From: Chryseobacterium oranimense
GTDB taxonomy: Bacteria; Bacteroidota; Bacteroidia; Flavobacteriales; Weeksellaceae
DNA length: 64,000 nt
Direction: 5' to 3'
Assembly (NCBI RefSeq): GCF_025244725.1
Contig: NZ_CP104203.1
Coordinates: 1,116,001 to 1,180,000, forward strand
Below the pieces are notes generated by a model. It was given only the letters and a program-made list of their open reading frames with translations. It had not been told where the DNA came from and made no database searches. The translations under genes and the position numbers were made by a program. Positions 16,886 through 25,239 of this stretch are shown in pieces. How positions within the stretch are numbered: the first letter of the stretch is position 1; the number at the start of each line of letters is the position of its first letter.

Positions 16886-17420
16886 AGGGCTCAAAACTTT
16901 CAAATTTTCCATTTTCGTAGAACAAGACGATCCGTTTAATCTTATTATCTTGATTATCAATTGATTGGTTAATTATATAATCTTTAGGAGTTCCTAATCG
17001 CTGAGAATCGGATAAATTTTCCTGTGTCTTATATGGGGGTGGTATAAACGATTCTCGAGGGCTCTCATTTATTGAGTCAATTTCTTCATCGGCTCCGAAA
17101 TCTTCATCATCTTTCATCATCGTAAATAAATCGGGGAGCGGAATGGGTTTTCCTTTCTCGTTCTGCTCTTTTTCTTCTATAGCAGATGGAGTCGAGGGCA
17201 ACTCTGATTTAAGCATTTCACCTTCGCCAGTAACCAGCCAGTCCCAAAGGATTTCCGGAAACTTTGATTTAATCTTTATAATGAATTCCAGAGAGGGTTT
17301 GTTTCTTCCGGAAGTAATATGTGAAATAGAGGAACGCTGTACATCGATCTCATCTGCAAATTCAGAAGGACTGAGATTAGAGTACTCTATCACTTTGGAA
17401 ATTCTCTCGTTTAGGGTCAT
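16884..17420 (-). CDS. Helix-turn-helix regulator, phage-repressor-like N-terminus
   Basis: Encodes 178 residues. Residues 3-65 form a Cro/C1-like HTH (NERISKVIEYSNLSPSEFAD, then VQRSSISHITSGRNKPSLEF), followed by ILWDWLVTGEGEML, a stretch typical of phage-type repressors of Bacteroidota. Residues 70-178 are acidic, Pro/Ser-rich and low in complexity, with no peptidase S24 domain. Upstream is a perfectly placed promoter whose -7 box lies inside the palindrome TTTACATTTGTAAA, so the protein probably represses itself. It faces 780 gene-free bases. No phage genes accompany it, so it is likely a domesticated or orphan regulator. Confidence 0.87.
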   Translation of the reverse strand: MTLNERISKVIEYSNLSPSEFADEIDVQRSSISHITSGRNKPSLEFIIKIKSKFPEILWDWLVTGEGEMLKSELPSTPSAIEEKEQNEKGKPIPLPDLFTMMKDDEDFGADEEIDSINESPRESFIPPPYKTQENLSDSQRLGTPKDYIINQSIDNQDNKIKRIVLFYENGKFESFEP

Positions 17421-17437
17421 AATAAGATATTAATTGC

Positions 17438-17520
17438 TTTACAAATGTAAAGTATAAAATTTACATAACCAAATTACAAATGTATATAAATATGTAAATT
17501 AAGTAATGAACATTTGTAAA
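17438..17520 (-). promoter_or_regulatory. Promoter and likely auto-operator of the HTH regulator
   Basis: On the minus strand the -7 box TACATTTG (17442-17449) lies inside the dyad TTTACA-TT-TGTAAA (17438-17451), with TTG at 17470-17472, 20 bases away. Related sites follow: TTACAAATGTA at 17474-17484, TGTAAA at 17493-17498 and ACATTTGTAAA at 17510-17520. The repeated dyad over a promoter suggests cooperative repressor binding. Confidence 0.65.
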
Positions 17521-18147
17521 CCAACTATAAATATCTATTTTACAGATGATTACATTATATATTAGATTATTGTTACAATTAAATAATGTAAAATAGGTGT
17601 ATACTACTATATGTCTAGCAATTAATTGTGGATTTTAAAGAAGAGTGACAGACTTATACATCTCAATCTAATTAATTGATTAATAACATTATATAATTCA
17701 TTAGATTTCTTTTATAATGGGCAAAAAGAAATGTTTTTTATACTATTTACATTTGTTTTAATTTATAATGCTTTGATTTTAAGCTAATTCTATTCTTTAA
17801 GCATTTTAAAAAAATCTTTTCAATTGATTTAATGAGTATTTACTTTTTATCTCATGTATTTTAAACTAAAATTTCCCGGTTTTTTATTAAATAAGTAAGT
17901 TTACACATGTATACAATGAGAATTGCCTGAGTTTTCCACAATTATAATGTTTAGCTTAATTATACTTATTTGCAAATAAACAGCTATTTACAGTGTTAAA
18001 GTACTGTTGTAAATATGATTGATATAAAAACCATAAATATCTCATTTTTAATTATTTAAGTATTCTATTTTAAATTATATTCAATTAACAATTTTATCCA
18101 CAGACAAAATGGCAGTCTGCGTTGTTTGATGAAGTTACTGATGTAAA
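17521..18147. other. Gene-free AT-rich stretch with scattered TGTAAA/TTTACA half-sites
   Basis: No credible coding frame or RNA gene was seen here. The sequence is very AT-rich. The hexamer TTTACA or its complement recurs at about 17540, 17588, 17897, 18008 and 18142, in keeping with the operator half-sites just upstream, but AT-richness alone would raise their number. Confidence 0.55.
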
Positions 18148-18180
18148 TTGTATTTTTTTGCTTCAAAATCCTTAAATTTG
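18148..18180 (+). promoter_or_regulatory. Promoter of M14 peptidase gene
   Basis: TTG at 18148-18150 and TAAATTTG at 18173-18180, 22 bases apart, ending 20 bases before ATG 18201. Confidence 0.65.
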
Positions 18181-18200
18181 ACTCTTGTAAATTATTGATA

Positions 18201-19310
18201 ATGAATTTTGAACAGATCTATTCTCCGAATCCTAATTTCTCAAATCGCTATATTTCCCCTGAAAAATTATTTTCTTACCTACAGAACAATCTCAGCAATT
18301 ATATTCAGGAGATTGGAAGATCTTATTTAGACAAACCTATTTATAAGCTGACCATAGGAACAGGTGCTATAAATGTTCTTGCCTGGTCACAGATGCATGG
18401 AAATGAATCGAATGCCAGCCATGCAATGCTTGATCTGTTGGAAACTCTTGATAAGGCTCCGGAATTGAAAAAAGATCTTTTCAGTAAAATCAAACTGGAT
18501 TTTATTTTTATGCTCAATCCTGACGGTTCAGAAAGATGGACAAGGCTGAATGCCGCAGATATTGATCTGAACAGGGACTTTCATAATGAATCGAGTACGG
18601 AAATCAAGTTTCTTAAAGCAGCTGTTGCTTCAAATAAATATGATTATGCACTGAATCTGCACGAACAGAGAACCATTTTTACTACAGACGGAATACATCC
18701 GGCAACACTTTCTTTTTTAGCCCCTTCCGAAAATGTAGAGCGTACAGTAACAGATAACAGGAAAAAATGTATGGCTGTAATAGGAAAGGTTTATGAGCAT
18801 TTGAAAGAATTAATCCCCAACCAGATCGGAAGATATTCTGATGAATTTTATCCTACTTCTACAGGGGATAATTTTATTAAGGCAGGTATGCCTACCATTT
18901 TATTTGAAGGCGGGCATTTTACAGATGATTATACGAGAAAAGGAACAAGAAAATATTACACAATTGCTTTATACTATGCATTGGAAGCTATCAGTGAACT
19001 AAATTCAGATATCGAAGGCTGGGAAAAGTATCTTGAAATTCCTGAAAATCAGGAAACACATTATGATATTATTTACAGAAATGTAAAATTGAATACTGAT
19101 CATGAATGCATTTTGGATGTTGCAGTTCAATACCGGGAAATCATAGAAGAAGGAAAAGATGAAATATCTTTTGTACCCTTTGTAATGGAAGTGGGAGACG
19201 TGAAAAAAAGAAAGGGCTGGCTGGAAATAGACTGTACAGGGAAAAAATTTGTAGCGGCTACCAAATACCCTAAACTGGATGCTCCTGCAGAATTTACAAT
19301 AGAAGATTAA
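18201..19310 (+). CDS. M14-family metallocarboxypeptidase-like protein
   Basis: Encodes 369 residues from ATG 18201; a TTG two codons earlier is less likely. Zinc ligands of the carboxypeptidase A fold are visible: H66-G-N-E69 in MHGNES, and H154 in LNLHEQ; E236 in ILFEGGH is placed as the general base. NPDGSERW and DLNRDF are the usual M14 substrate-binding segments. No signal peptide is present, so it acts in the cytoplasm. Flavobacterial relatives are annotated as M14 family zinc carboxypeptidases or peptidase M14; true activity (peptidase or deacylase) is not settled by sequence. The C-terminal 80 residues form an extra beta-rich domain. Confidence 0.88.
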   Translation: MNFEQIYSPNPNFSNRYISPEKLFSYLQNNLSNYIQEIGRSYLDKPIYKLTIGTGAINVLAWSQMHGNESNASHAMLDLLETLDKAPELKKDLFSKIKLDFIFMLNPDGSERWTRLNAADIDLNRDFHNESSTEIKFLKAAVASNKYDYALNLHEQRTIFTTDGIHPATLSFLAPSENVERTVTDNRKKCMAVIGKVYEHLKELIPNQIGRYSDEFYPTSTGDNFIKAGMPTILFEGGHFTDDYTRKGTRKYYTIALYYALEAISELNSDIEGWEKYLEIPENQETHYDIIYRNVKLNTDHECILDVAVQYREIIEEGKDEISFVPFVMEVGDVKKRKGWLEIDCTGKKFVAATKYPKLDAPAEFTIED

Positions 19311-19422
19311 ACGCTCAATATTTTTTATTGGCTGAATTAAAGCATTTTTGATCGGAAATAATATAACAGAATCATCTGCCAGATCTGCTCAATCTGCGAG
19401 AGATTATATAGGGATAAAATAA

Positions 19423-19457
19423 AACGTCCTCAAAAAGTACTACTTCTTGAGGACGTT
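19423..19457. terminator. Bidirectional terminator hairpin
   Basis: AACGTCCTCAA and TTGAGGACGTT pair, with a further AAGTA/TACTT inside. T-rich flanks on both strands serve the convergent M14 peptidase and DUF4920 genes. Confidence 0.85.
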
Positions 19458-19474
19458 ATTATTTTTATATAGAA

Positions 19475-19984
19475 TTAGTTTACTACTTTGATTCCGTTGG
19501 CTACAAATCTGATCTCTTCTTTAGGAGTCGTAATGGCATCAATTTCAGCCTGAGGCTTTTTAGCATCTTCTGCGTAATGTTTCTGCTCATCTATTGAAGT
19601 TACTTTCCTTTCCGCAGTACCTTCCAAAACAACATTTTTACCTTTTAAAGCGGTTGGTACAAAGAACGCGTAATCTTTCATTTTTACGAAAAACTGTGAA
19701 TTATCTTCCGTCTGAATCGTAAGCCAGCAACCTTTTTTCTCACAAACATCAGTTACTTTTCCTTTAACGGCTACACTTTCGACCTTTTTGTTATCCTTCT
19801 TAAGCTTTTTACTTAATTTGTCTACCGTGATGGCTTTAGACTCTGATGTTACTGCAGATCCGTATGTATCACCTACAATAGCGTTTCCTGCCGGTGGTCC
19901 AACTTTTTTCTGTGAAGTCTCCTGTGCAAAAGCTAAAGTTGAAATACTTACAGCCGCTGCAAATAATATAGCTTTGAATTTCAT
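19475..19984 (-). CDS. Secreted DUF4920 protein
   Basis: Encodes 169 residues. MKFKAILFAAAVSISTLAFA followed by QETS is a signal peptide. The mature part contains VAVKGKVTDVCEKKGCWLTIQTEDNSQFFVKMKDYAFFVP, an OB-like strand pattern with two Cys in CEKKGC that is typical of the DUF4920 family, a group that may bind metal or redox ligands in the periplasm. An ATG six codons upstream (20002) falls inside the -7 promoter box at 20000-20007, so 19984 is the start. It is a single-gene unit; the role is unknown. Confidence 0.87.
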   Translation of the reverse strand: MKFKAILFAAAVSISTLAFAQETSQKKVGPPAGNAIVGDTYGSAVTSESKAITVDKLSKKLKKDNKKVESVAVKGKVTDVCEKKGCWLTIQTEDNSQFFVKMKDYAFFVPTALKGKNVVLEGTAERKVTSIDEQKHYAEDAKKPQAEIDAITTPKEEIRFVANGIKVVN

Positions 19985-19999
19985 TTTTAATATTTTTTT

Positions 20000-20028
20000 C
20001 AAAAGTACTAATTAAAATCGAATAACAA
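20000..20028 (-). promoter_or_regulatory. Promoter of DUF4920 gene
   Basis: Minus strand: TTG (20026-20028), 18 bases, then TACTTTTG (20000-20007), ending 15 bases before ATG 19984. It decides that start. Confidence 0.7.
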
Positions 20029-20103
20029 TTCGATAAAAGCTTGATAAAAAACAGATGATGCAGTAAATTTTAAACAAATTTCAAAATCAATGTCAGATTT
20101 GTT

Positions 20104-20111
20104 TATATTTG
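20104..20111 (+). promoter_or_regulatory. -7 promoter box TATATTTG
   Basis: Exact TAnnTTTG match, 16 bases before ATG 20128 of the permease gene. Divergent from the DUF4920 promoter about 75 bases away. Confidence 0.6.
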
Positions 20112-20127
20112 ACGCCTATAATTGACT

Positions 20128-21543
20128 ATGCAGAAAAAACTGAAACTTTGGGATGCCATCATGCTCGTAATGGGATCTATGATCGGAAGCGGAATTTTTA
20201 TTGTAAGTGCCGATATGATGCGGAACCTCGGATCCGGTTTCTGGCTGATCGTAGTTTGGATCATTACGGGAGTAATGACGGTAGCAGCAGCAATCAGCTA
20301 TGGAGAGCTTTCGGCATTGTTTCCAAAAGCAGGAGGGCAGTACACTTACCTTAAAGAAATTTTTGGTAAAAAAATGGGGTTTCTTTATGGCTGGGGACTG
20401 TTCACAGTAATCCAGACCGGGACTATTGCTGCAGTAGCAATGGCTTTCGGAAAATTTACAGCTTATCTCGTTCCTTCATTGAATGATGCGGCCCCTCTTT
20501 TCCAGAGTGGGGAATTTAGGATTACATGGATACAGATTCTGGCAATAGCCGTTATTCTGTTGCTTACTTATATCAATACAAGAGGCGTAGAAAGTGGTAA
20601 ACTGCTTCAGAATGTATTTACAGGATCAAAAATTATTGCTTTACTGGGTTTAATTGCGACAGGATTTATCCTAGTTGATTTTTCGCATCTGACTGAAAAT
20701 TTCAGCCTGGGTATGAACTCATTTAACAACCTTAAAAAAGATATCAGCGGTAATTTCCTTAAAGAAGGTTGGGAACCCATCAGTGGAATGACTTTACTTG
20801 GAGGAATAGCAGCAGCTATGGTAGGCTCTGTTTTCAGTTCTGTAGCCTGGGAAAGTGTGACTTTTGTTTCCGGGGAAGTGGAAAATCCTAAAAGAAACAT
20901 TGTTAAGTCAATGATTTACGGAACCTCTGCAGTGATGATCCTTTATCTGGCAGTCAATTACGTATATCTGAATGCTTTGGACAGAGACAGTATTGCTTTT
21001 GCGGCCAATGACAGGGTAGCAGTTGCTGCTTCACAGAATATTTTCGGAAGTGCCGGAACCATTATCATTGCTGTTCTTGTAATGATTTCTACATTCGGAT
21101 GCGACAATGGATTGATCCTGGCAGGAGCGCGAGTATTCCAGACCATGGCAAAAGATGGAATGTTCTTTAAATCTGCCGAAAAAAACAATAAAAATGAAGT
21201 TCCGGAAAATGCATTGTGGATGCAGGGAGTTTGGGCTTCGGTATTATGTCTTAGCGGACAGTACGGTAATCTTCTGGATATGATTTCTTTTGTAATCGTT
21301 CTGTTTTATATGATTACCGTTTTTGGAGTTATTTATTTAAGATTCAAAAAACCGGATCTGGAAAGGCCTTACAAAACCTGGCTATATCCTGTAACTCCTA
21401 TCATTTACCTGCTGATAGGAACAGGATTCTGCGTACTTCTTTTAATATACAAACAGCAATACACCTGGCCAGGCTTCCTTATGGTACTTCTGGGACTTCC
21501 GGTGTATTACTTTATTAACAGAAAAAAACAAACAGATCAATAG
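20128..21543 (+). CDS. APC-superfamily amino-acid permease
   Basis: Encodes 471 residues from ATG 20128 (a TTG two codons before is in the same frame). Twelve hydrophobic segments are expected. The N-terminal KLWDAIMLVMGSMIGSGIFI carries the GSGIF substrate loop of the APC fold, and ISYGELSALFPKAGGQYTYL is the conserved TM2-TM3 region of amino acid transporters. It probably imports or exchanges amino acids or polyamines across the inner membrane; which substrate is not clear. Single-gene unit with promoter and terminator of its own. Confidence 0.92.
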   Translation: MQKKLKLWDAIMLVMGSMIGSGIFIVSADMMRNLGSGFWLIVVWIITGVMTVAAAISYGELSALFPKAGGQYTYLKEIFGKKMGFLYGWGLFTVIQTGTIAAVAMAFGKFTAYLVPSLNDAAPLFQSGEFRITWIQILAIAVILLLTYINTRGVESGKLLQNVFTGSKIIALLGLIATGFILVDFSHLTENFSLGMNSFNNLKKDISGNFLKEGWEPISGMTLLGGIAAAMVGSVFSSVAWESVTFVSGEVENPKRNIVKSMIYGTSAVMILYLAVNYVYLNALDRDSIAFAANDRVAVAASQNIFGSAGTIIIAVLVMISTFGCDNGLILAGARVFQTMAKDGMFFKSAEKNNKNEVPENALWMQGVWASVLCLSGQYGNLLDMISFVIVLFYMITVFGVIYLRFKKPDLERPYKTWLYPVTPIIYLLIGTGFCVLLLIYKQQYTWPGFLMVLLGLPVYYFINRKKQTDQ

Positions 21544-21572
21544 GGTAAAACTGAACTATATTTATACTATTT

Positions 21573-21606
21573 AAGGGCTTCCACATTCGCTTGGAAGCCC
21601 TTTTTT
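21573..21606 (+). terminator. Rho-independent terminator
   Basis: AAGGGCTTCCA / TGGAAGCCCTT, perfect 11-bp stem, then six T. Confidence 0.93.
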
Positions 21607-21703
21607 CAATAATATTTTTGATGTGTTTTCCTGTTTATTTCATGAAAATGTGTATTTTGGTATTTCTTTTTAAGAAACTAGACTATGAAATAAGAAGTTG
21701 ACT

Positions 21704-22144
21704 ATGGATACACCAAATTACAGAATGCCTTTTGTCCCTTCAACATTAATGACTGAAGGAGGAAGCATCGATATCTGCGACATGGGCGAAAGCATTGCGC
21801 ACAATATCATGCTCCTGATCACAACAAAAAAAGGCGAAAACAGATATGATGACAATTATGGAAACGACGTTTGGAATCTGGAATTCGACAATGGAGTTAC
21901 CAGTGCCGTTTGGGAAAGCGTTTTCATTAAAAGCCTCAGAAGGCAGATTCAGGAATATGAACCCCGTATTGTACAGCCACAGATCGAAGCCCACATTCAG
22001 TTTGTAGAGCACAGCTATGATACCAAAGAACACACGGAAATCAAAAAAAAAGTAAGAATTGCCATCAATGCAAAAATGGAGGCAACAGGAGAGCGTTTCA
22101 GCTTTTCTACAGAATTATTTTTAAGTCCGATGTCTATTGATTAA
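21704..22144 (+). CDS. tssE: GPW/gp25 baseplate protein, TssE-like (T6SS)
   Basis: Encodes 146 residues from ATG 21704. The central region ICDMGESIAHNIMLLITTKK and GENRYDDNYGNDVWNLEFDN is the gp25/TssE lysozyme-like-fold pattern: a wedge protein that anchors sheath and baseplate of contractile injection machines. Here it belongs to the type VI secretion system of Bacteroidota (T6SSiii). The TssF gene follows 23 bases downstream, as expected for a baseplate operon. Sheath, tube, TssG, TssK and membrane-complex genes are not in the window. Cytoplasmic, assembled at the membrane. Confidence 0.85.
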   Translation: MDTPNYRMPFVPSTLMTEGGSIDICDMGESIAHNIMLLITTKKGENRYDDNYGNDVWNLEFDNGVTSAVWESVFIKSLRRQIQEYEPRIVQPQIEAHIQFVEHSYDTKEHTEIKKKVRIAINAKMEATGERFSFSTELFLSPMSID

Positions 22145-22167
22145 TTGTTTTAACAGCAAGAAAAATT

Positions 22168-24051
22168 ATGAACTTAGATCAAAACATATATTCCAAAGAA
22201 TCTGTAAAGGCAAGAATGCTTCAGAATGCCACCAAAGTTTGGGGACTGAAAAGCCCGCAGTCTCTGGATCCTTTTGTAAAATTACTGATAGATGCATTCA
22301 GTACGGAAGTCTTTAAAGCCAATAACGAGATCCAGACTGTTAATGCAAGAATCCTCGAGAAACTGGCGAAGCTTCTGACGCCATCCATTTATACCCATCC
22401 GATTCCGGCCCATGCAGTTGCTTTTACACTGCCTTATGAATCTTCAGAAATCCTACTGGAGCATACCGAATTCTTCTTTCGTAAGCAGATGACATCCACT
22501 GTGAAGTCAGAATCAGACAAACAGGTTAATATTCCCTTTACACCGGTAGGAAATGTAAGAATCAATAAAATACAGACTGCTGTGATGTTTGTAGGAAATA
22601 CCTGCTACAGTGTGGATGACAGGCTTAATAAAATACCGGTAGCAAGGTTCCAGGGAAAGCCTGAAGATTACAGAAAAATCACAATCGGGGTAGATGTAAG
22701 CAGATATACCAGTGAAAACTTTCCTAAATATATCAGTGTTTTCTGTTCAAATCCTGCTTTTGAACATATAGACTTTGTATACAAACTTTTACCTTACATT
22801 ACGGTTACAAGTAATGGAAACCCACTATTTGTAAGAGAAGGGCTGAGCTACCTTACCAGCAGCCAGCAGGATGGATATGAACAGATGTTCAGAGAACAGT
22901 CGATCCGGAATAAAGCCATCGAAGATATCAAAAGCATTTACCGCCACAAATTCATTGAAATTACAGGACTTTCCGGCAGTCTGTTTTCAGAACCCGGAGT
23001 ATTGCCCCAAAATCTGGATTTTCTTAACGAAAAAGAAGAGATCAGAAAGCAGATCGGGGACAAGCGTTACCTGTGGCTTACTTTTGAATTTCCGCCTCAG
23101 TTTTCTGCTGAGATTTTAGATAATTTTTCATTTGTAATGAATGCTTTTCCTATTTATAACAGGGGCTGGAAGAAAACAGAATACAGCCTGGATATTATGG
23201 GGAACAATATTCCACTCGTTACAGACGAAGGCGAGCATTTCCTGTATGTAGACGAAGTTCAGGACGGTGACGGAAGAAGATATACCGAAATTCCGTTTAC
23301 TCCTGCAGATGACCTTAAAAAAGGGCTTTACACTGTAAGAAAAGGAGGAATGGAGCGTTTTACGAATAGAAATGCTGTTGATATGATCGCCAATGTACTG
23401 GAGCTTACAAGGGATGAGATTGCTGCATTTTCACTTTTAAACAGAGATAACGTTAAAGGCGTACTCAGTGAAATGTCTGACAAAATGAAGACAATGGTAC
23501 AAAAAGTGAATAATGCGAAAAGAAATATCAGACAGGAGCTGAATTATGTGATCATGGAGCCTGTAGAAAAAACAGACCATACTTATGCTTCTTTCTGGGT
23601 TACACACTGTACGCTGGCCAATCATATGCGTCCGGGAACAGAGCTTTCCAACCAGCTGAAATCGCAGACCGTTGTACTTCTCACGGAAACCATTGGAGGG
23701 GCAGAAGAGCAGAAAGGGACAGACAGCATTCAGGCTTACAGGTATGCTTTAACGACGAGGGACAAAATCATTTCTCTGGAAGACGTTAAAAATTACTGCA
23801 GAATGGTACTGAAAGATGAGGTAAAAGAAGTAAGGGTAAGAAGAGGAACTATGATCAGCAACCGTCCCAAAGAAGGATTTGTAAGAACCGTTGAAATAGA
23901 AATTATTCCTCAGAATTATTCTTTCTATGGAAGGGCTTACTGGGAAAATATGGCCAATATCCTTAGAAACCAAATTATTTCTAAAGCGATTGACGGAATT
24001 GAATACGTAGTGAAAATAAGCAATGAAGATGTTGATCTTGATGAAATATAA
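22168..24051 (+). CDS. tssF: TssF-like baseplate subunit (T6SS)
   Basis: Encodes 627 residues, the usual TssF size. The N-terminal segment LDPFVKLLIDAFSTEVFKANNE, followed by LTPSIYTHPIPAHAVAF (positions about 34-90), parallels the conserved TssF start in which DPxVERLxEGFA leads to LYPHYLxxIPS. The C-terminal part (YALTTRDKIISLEDVKNYCR to the end) resembles the gpJ-like strand region of baseplate wedges. TssF pairs with TssG to form the wedge. No tssG gene follows; instead a lipoprotein gene overlaps in a different frame upstream of its true start at 24074. Assignment rests on pattern and context. Confidence 0.72.
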   Translation: MNLDQNIYSKESVKARMLQNATKVWGLKSPQSLDPFVKLLIDAFSTEVFKANNEIQTVNARILEKLAKLLTPSIYTHPIPAHAVAFTLPYESSEILLEHTEFFFRKQMTSTVKSESDKQVNIPFTPVGNVRINKIQTAVMFVGNTCYSVDDRLNKIPVARFQGKPEDYRKITIGVDVSRYTSENFPKYISVFCSNPAFEHIDFVYKLLPYITVTSNGNPLFVREGLSYLTSSQQDGYEQMFREQSIRNKAIEDIKSIYRHKFIEITGLSGSLFSEPGVLPQNLDFLNEKEEIRKQIGDKRYLWLTFEFPPQFSAEILDNFSFVMNAFPIYNRGWKKTEYSLDIMGNNIPLVTDEGEHFLYVDEVQDGDGRRYTEIPFTPADDLKKGLYTVRKGGMERFTNRNAVDMIANVLELTRDEIAAFSLLNRDNVKGVLSEMSDKMKTMVQKVNNAKRNIRQELNYVIMEPVEKTDHTYASFWVTHCTLANHMRPGTELSNQLKSQTVVLLTETIGGAEEQKGTDSIQAYRYALTTRDKIISLEDVKNYCRMVLKDEVKEVRVRRGTMISNRPKEGFVRTVEIEIIPQNYSFYGRAYWENMANILRNQIISKAIDGIEYVVKISNEDVDLDEI

Positions 24052-24073
24052 AGCTAAACCAAACTATAAAAAT

Positions 24074-25006
24074 ATGAGAAAAATTGTTGTACTTGCAATG
24101 GCGCTGACCTTTACATCAGTCAGTGTAATCAGCTGTAAAAAAGATATTGACAAACTGGGGAAATCTGTTGTGAACCTGGGCAGTGCCAATGAAGCTAATG
24201 CTATTATTGATTTTAATAATAACTTTTTAGACTCTTATAAAAGCACATCAAAACATATAGAAAGCATTCTTAAATATGCCGATCAGGCCTCTGTGAAAGC
24301 AAAAGGAGGAAATGTTATGATTATGCCTATTGTAATTGGTTCTATGGATTATTCTTTCGGGAAGATTAAAGACATACCATCTGGTTTTGGAAAAGACAAA
24401 GCTGCAATAGAAGCCGATTTTAAGATTTATAAGAATAAAAAGGAAAGTATAGAGAAAAAGTTTGAAGAGCTTAAATCCTATATGAATTCCGAAGATTATA
24501 AAGACGACAAAGGAGCAAGAGCTGAAACGATAACAAAAGAGATTGAAACCGAAGCTAAGGCACTATTTATTTCAGGTGAAAATATTGTGGCCAGGATTAA
24601 ACCGGCGACTGATGCTGCAGAAGAAGTAATCCTGAAGGATCATCCTATGAAAGAATATATTATTTCTTCCAAGAATGTGATGAATTCTCTGGATTCCAAT
24701 ATAGATGTGCTGGATAAGCAATATTCAGGGAAATTCAATGAAGTGGAAGTTCAGAAAAAATATGATGAGCTGGCCAAAGCAGTGGAAGCGAATTCAAAAT
24801 TAGAATTCACTGTTAAAGATCAGCAGTATTCCTATAAAAAATCACTGTTTGAAAGTTTCAATAAAAGTGCATCAAGCTTTTTGGATACCTACAGAAAAGT
24901 AATCCGCGATTCTAAAGGAACGGGAAAAATCTCAGACAATGATATCCAACAGATTGATTCTGCATATGAATCTGTGCTGAATTCTTACAATTCATTTGTA
25001 AAATAA
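24074..25006 (+). CDS. Lipoprotein, DUF3829/YiiG-like, T6SS-linked
   Basis: Encodes 310 residues. MRKIVVLAMALTFTSVSVIS precedes lipobox Cys21, so it is a lipoprotein; the frame is open further upstream (24023) but that would overlap tssF and hide the signal peptide. The mature part is almost all helical and Lys/Glu-rich, with NANAIIDFNNNFLDSYKST-like and EVQKKYDELAKAVEANSK-like segments; this resembles DUF3829 (YiiG) proteins. Bacteroidota T6SSiii lacks the TssJ lipoprotein and has its own set (TssN-TssR), so this could be one of those; that is inference from position 22 bases after tssF. Confidence 0.78.
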   Translation: MRKIVVLAMALTFTSVSVISCKKDIDKLGKSVVNLGSANEANAIIDFNNNFLDSYKSTSKHIESILKYADQASVKAKGGNVMIMPIVIGSMDYSFGKIKDIPSGFGKDKAAIEADFKIYKNKKESIEKKFEELKSYMNSEDYKDDKGARAETITKEIETEAKALFISGENIVARIKPATDAAEEVILKDHPMKEYIISSKNVMNSLDSNIDVLDKQYSGKFNEVEVQKKYDELAKAVEANSKLEFTVKDQQYSYKKSLFESFNKSASSFLDTYRKVIRDSKGTGKISDNDIQQIDSAYESVLNSYNSFVK

Positions 25007-25027
25007 CAGAAAGTACAGAACCTATAG

Positions 25028-25060
25028 AAAAAGACCGGTAGCATTTACCGGTCTTTTTTA
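25028..25060 (+). terminator. Rho-independent terminator
   Basis: AAAAAGACCGGTA-GCATT-TACCGGTCTTTTT; perfect 13-bp stem ending in T residues. Closes the tssE-tssF-lipoprotein unit. Confidence 0.93.
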
Positions 25061-25104
25061 TTTTTATTTACAATATTAGGACTTCAAAAACACAGTATTA
25101 GCAA

Positions 25105-25130
25105 TGTCATCCTGAACGAAGCCGAAGGAT
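25105..25130 (+). repeat. Half copy of a REP-like palindromic element
   Basis: Reads TGTCATCCTGAACGAAGCC then GAAGGAT. It aligns with the arms of the palindromes at 46183-46268 and 48477-48558 (TGTCACGCTGAGCGGAGTC then GAAGCG). Only one arm is present here. Confidence 0.6.
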
Positions 25131-25196
25131 TAAAAAATTAACTAAAATTAAACTTTAATAAAAACTTTCGGGCTAACACAATTCCATAAAATTCCG

Positions 25197-25204
25197 TAAT
25201 TTTG
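25197..25204 (+). promoter_or_regulatory. -7 promoter box TAATTTTG
   Basis: Exact TAnnTTTG match 35 bases before the uvrA start codon. No SOS-type LexA box was recognised. Confidence 0.55.
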
Positions 25205-25239
25205 CACATTGTGATTTTCAGGCAGAATCACACTGAATT

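Noticed and set aside
16884..18200. Prophage or integrative element marked by the repressor-like gene
   Set aside because: No integrase, structural phage genes, attachment-site repeats or tRNA gene were seen; only the regulator and empty DNA are present.
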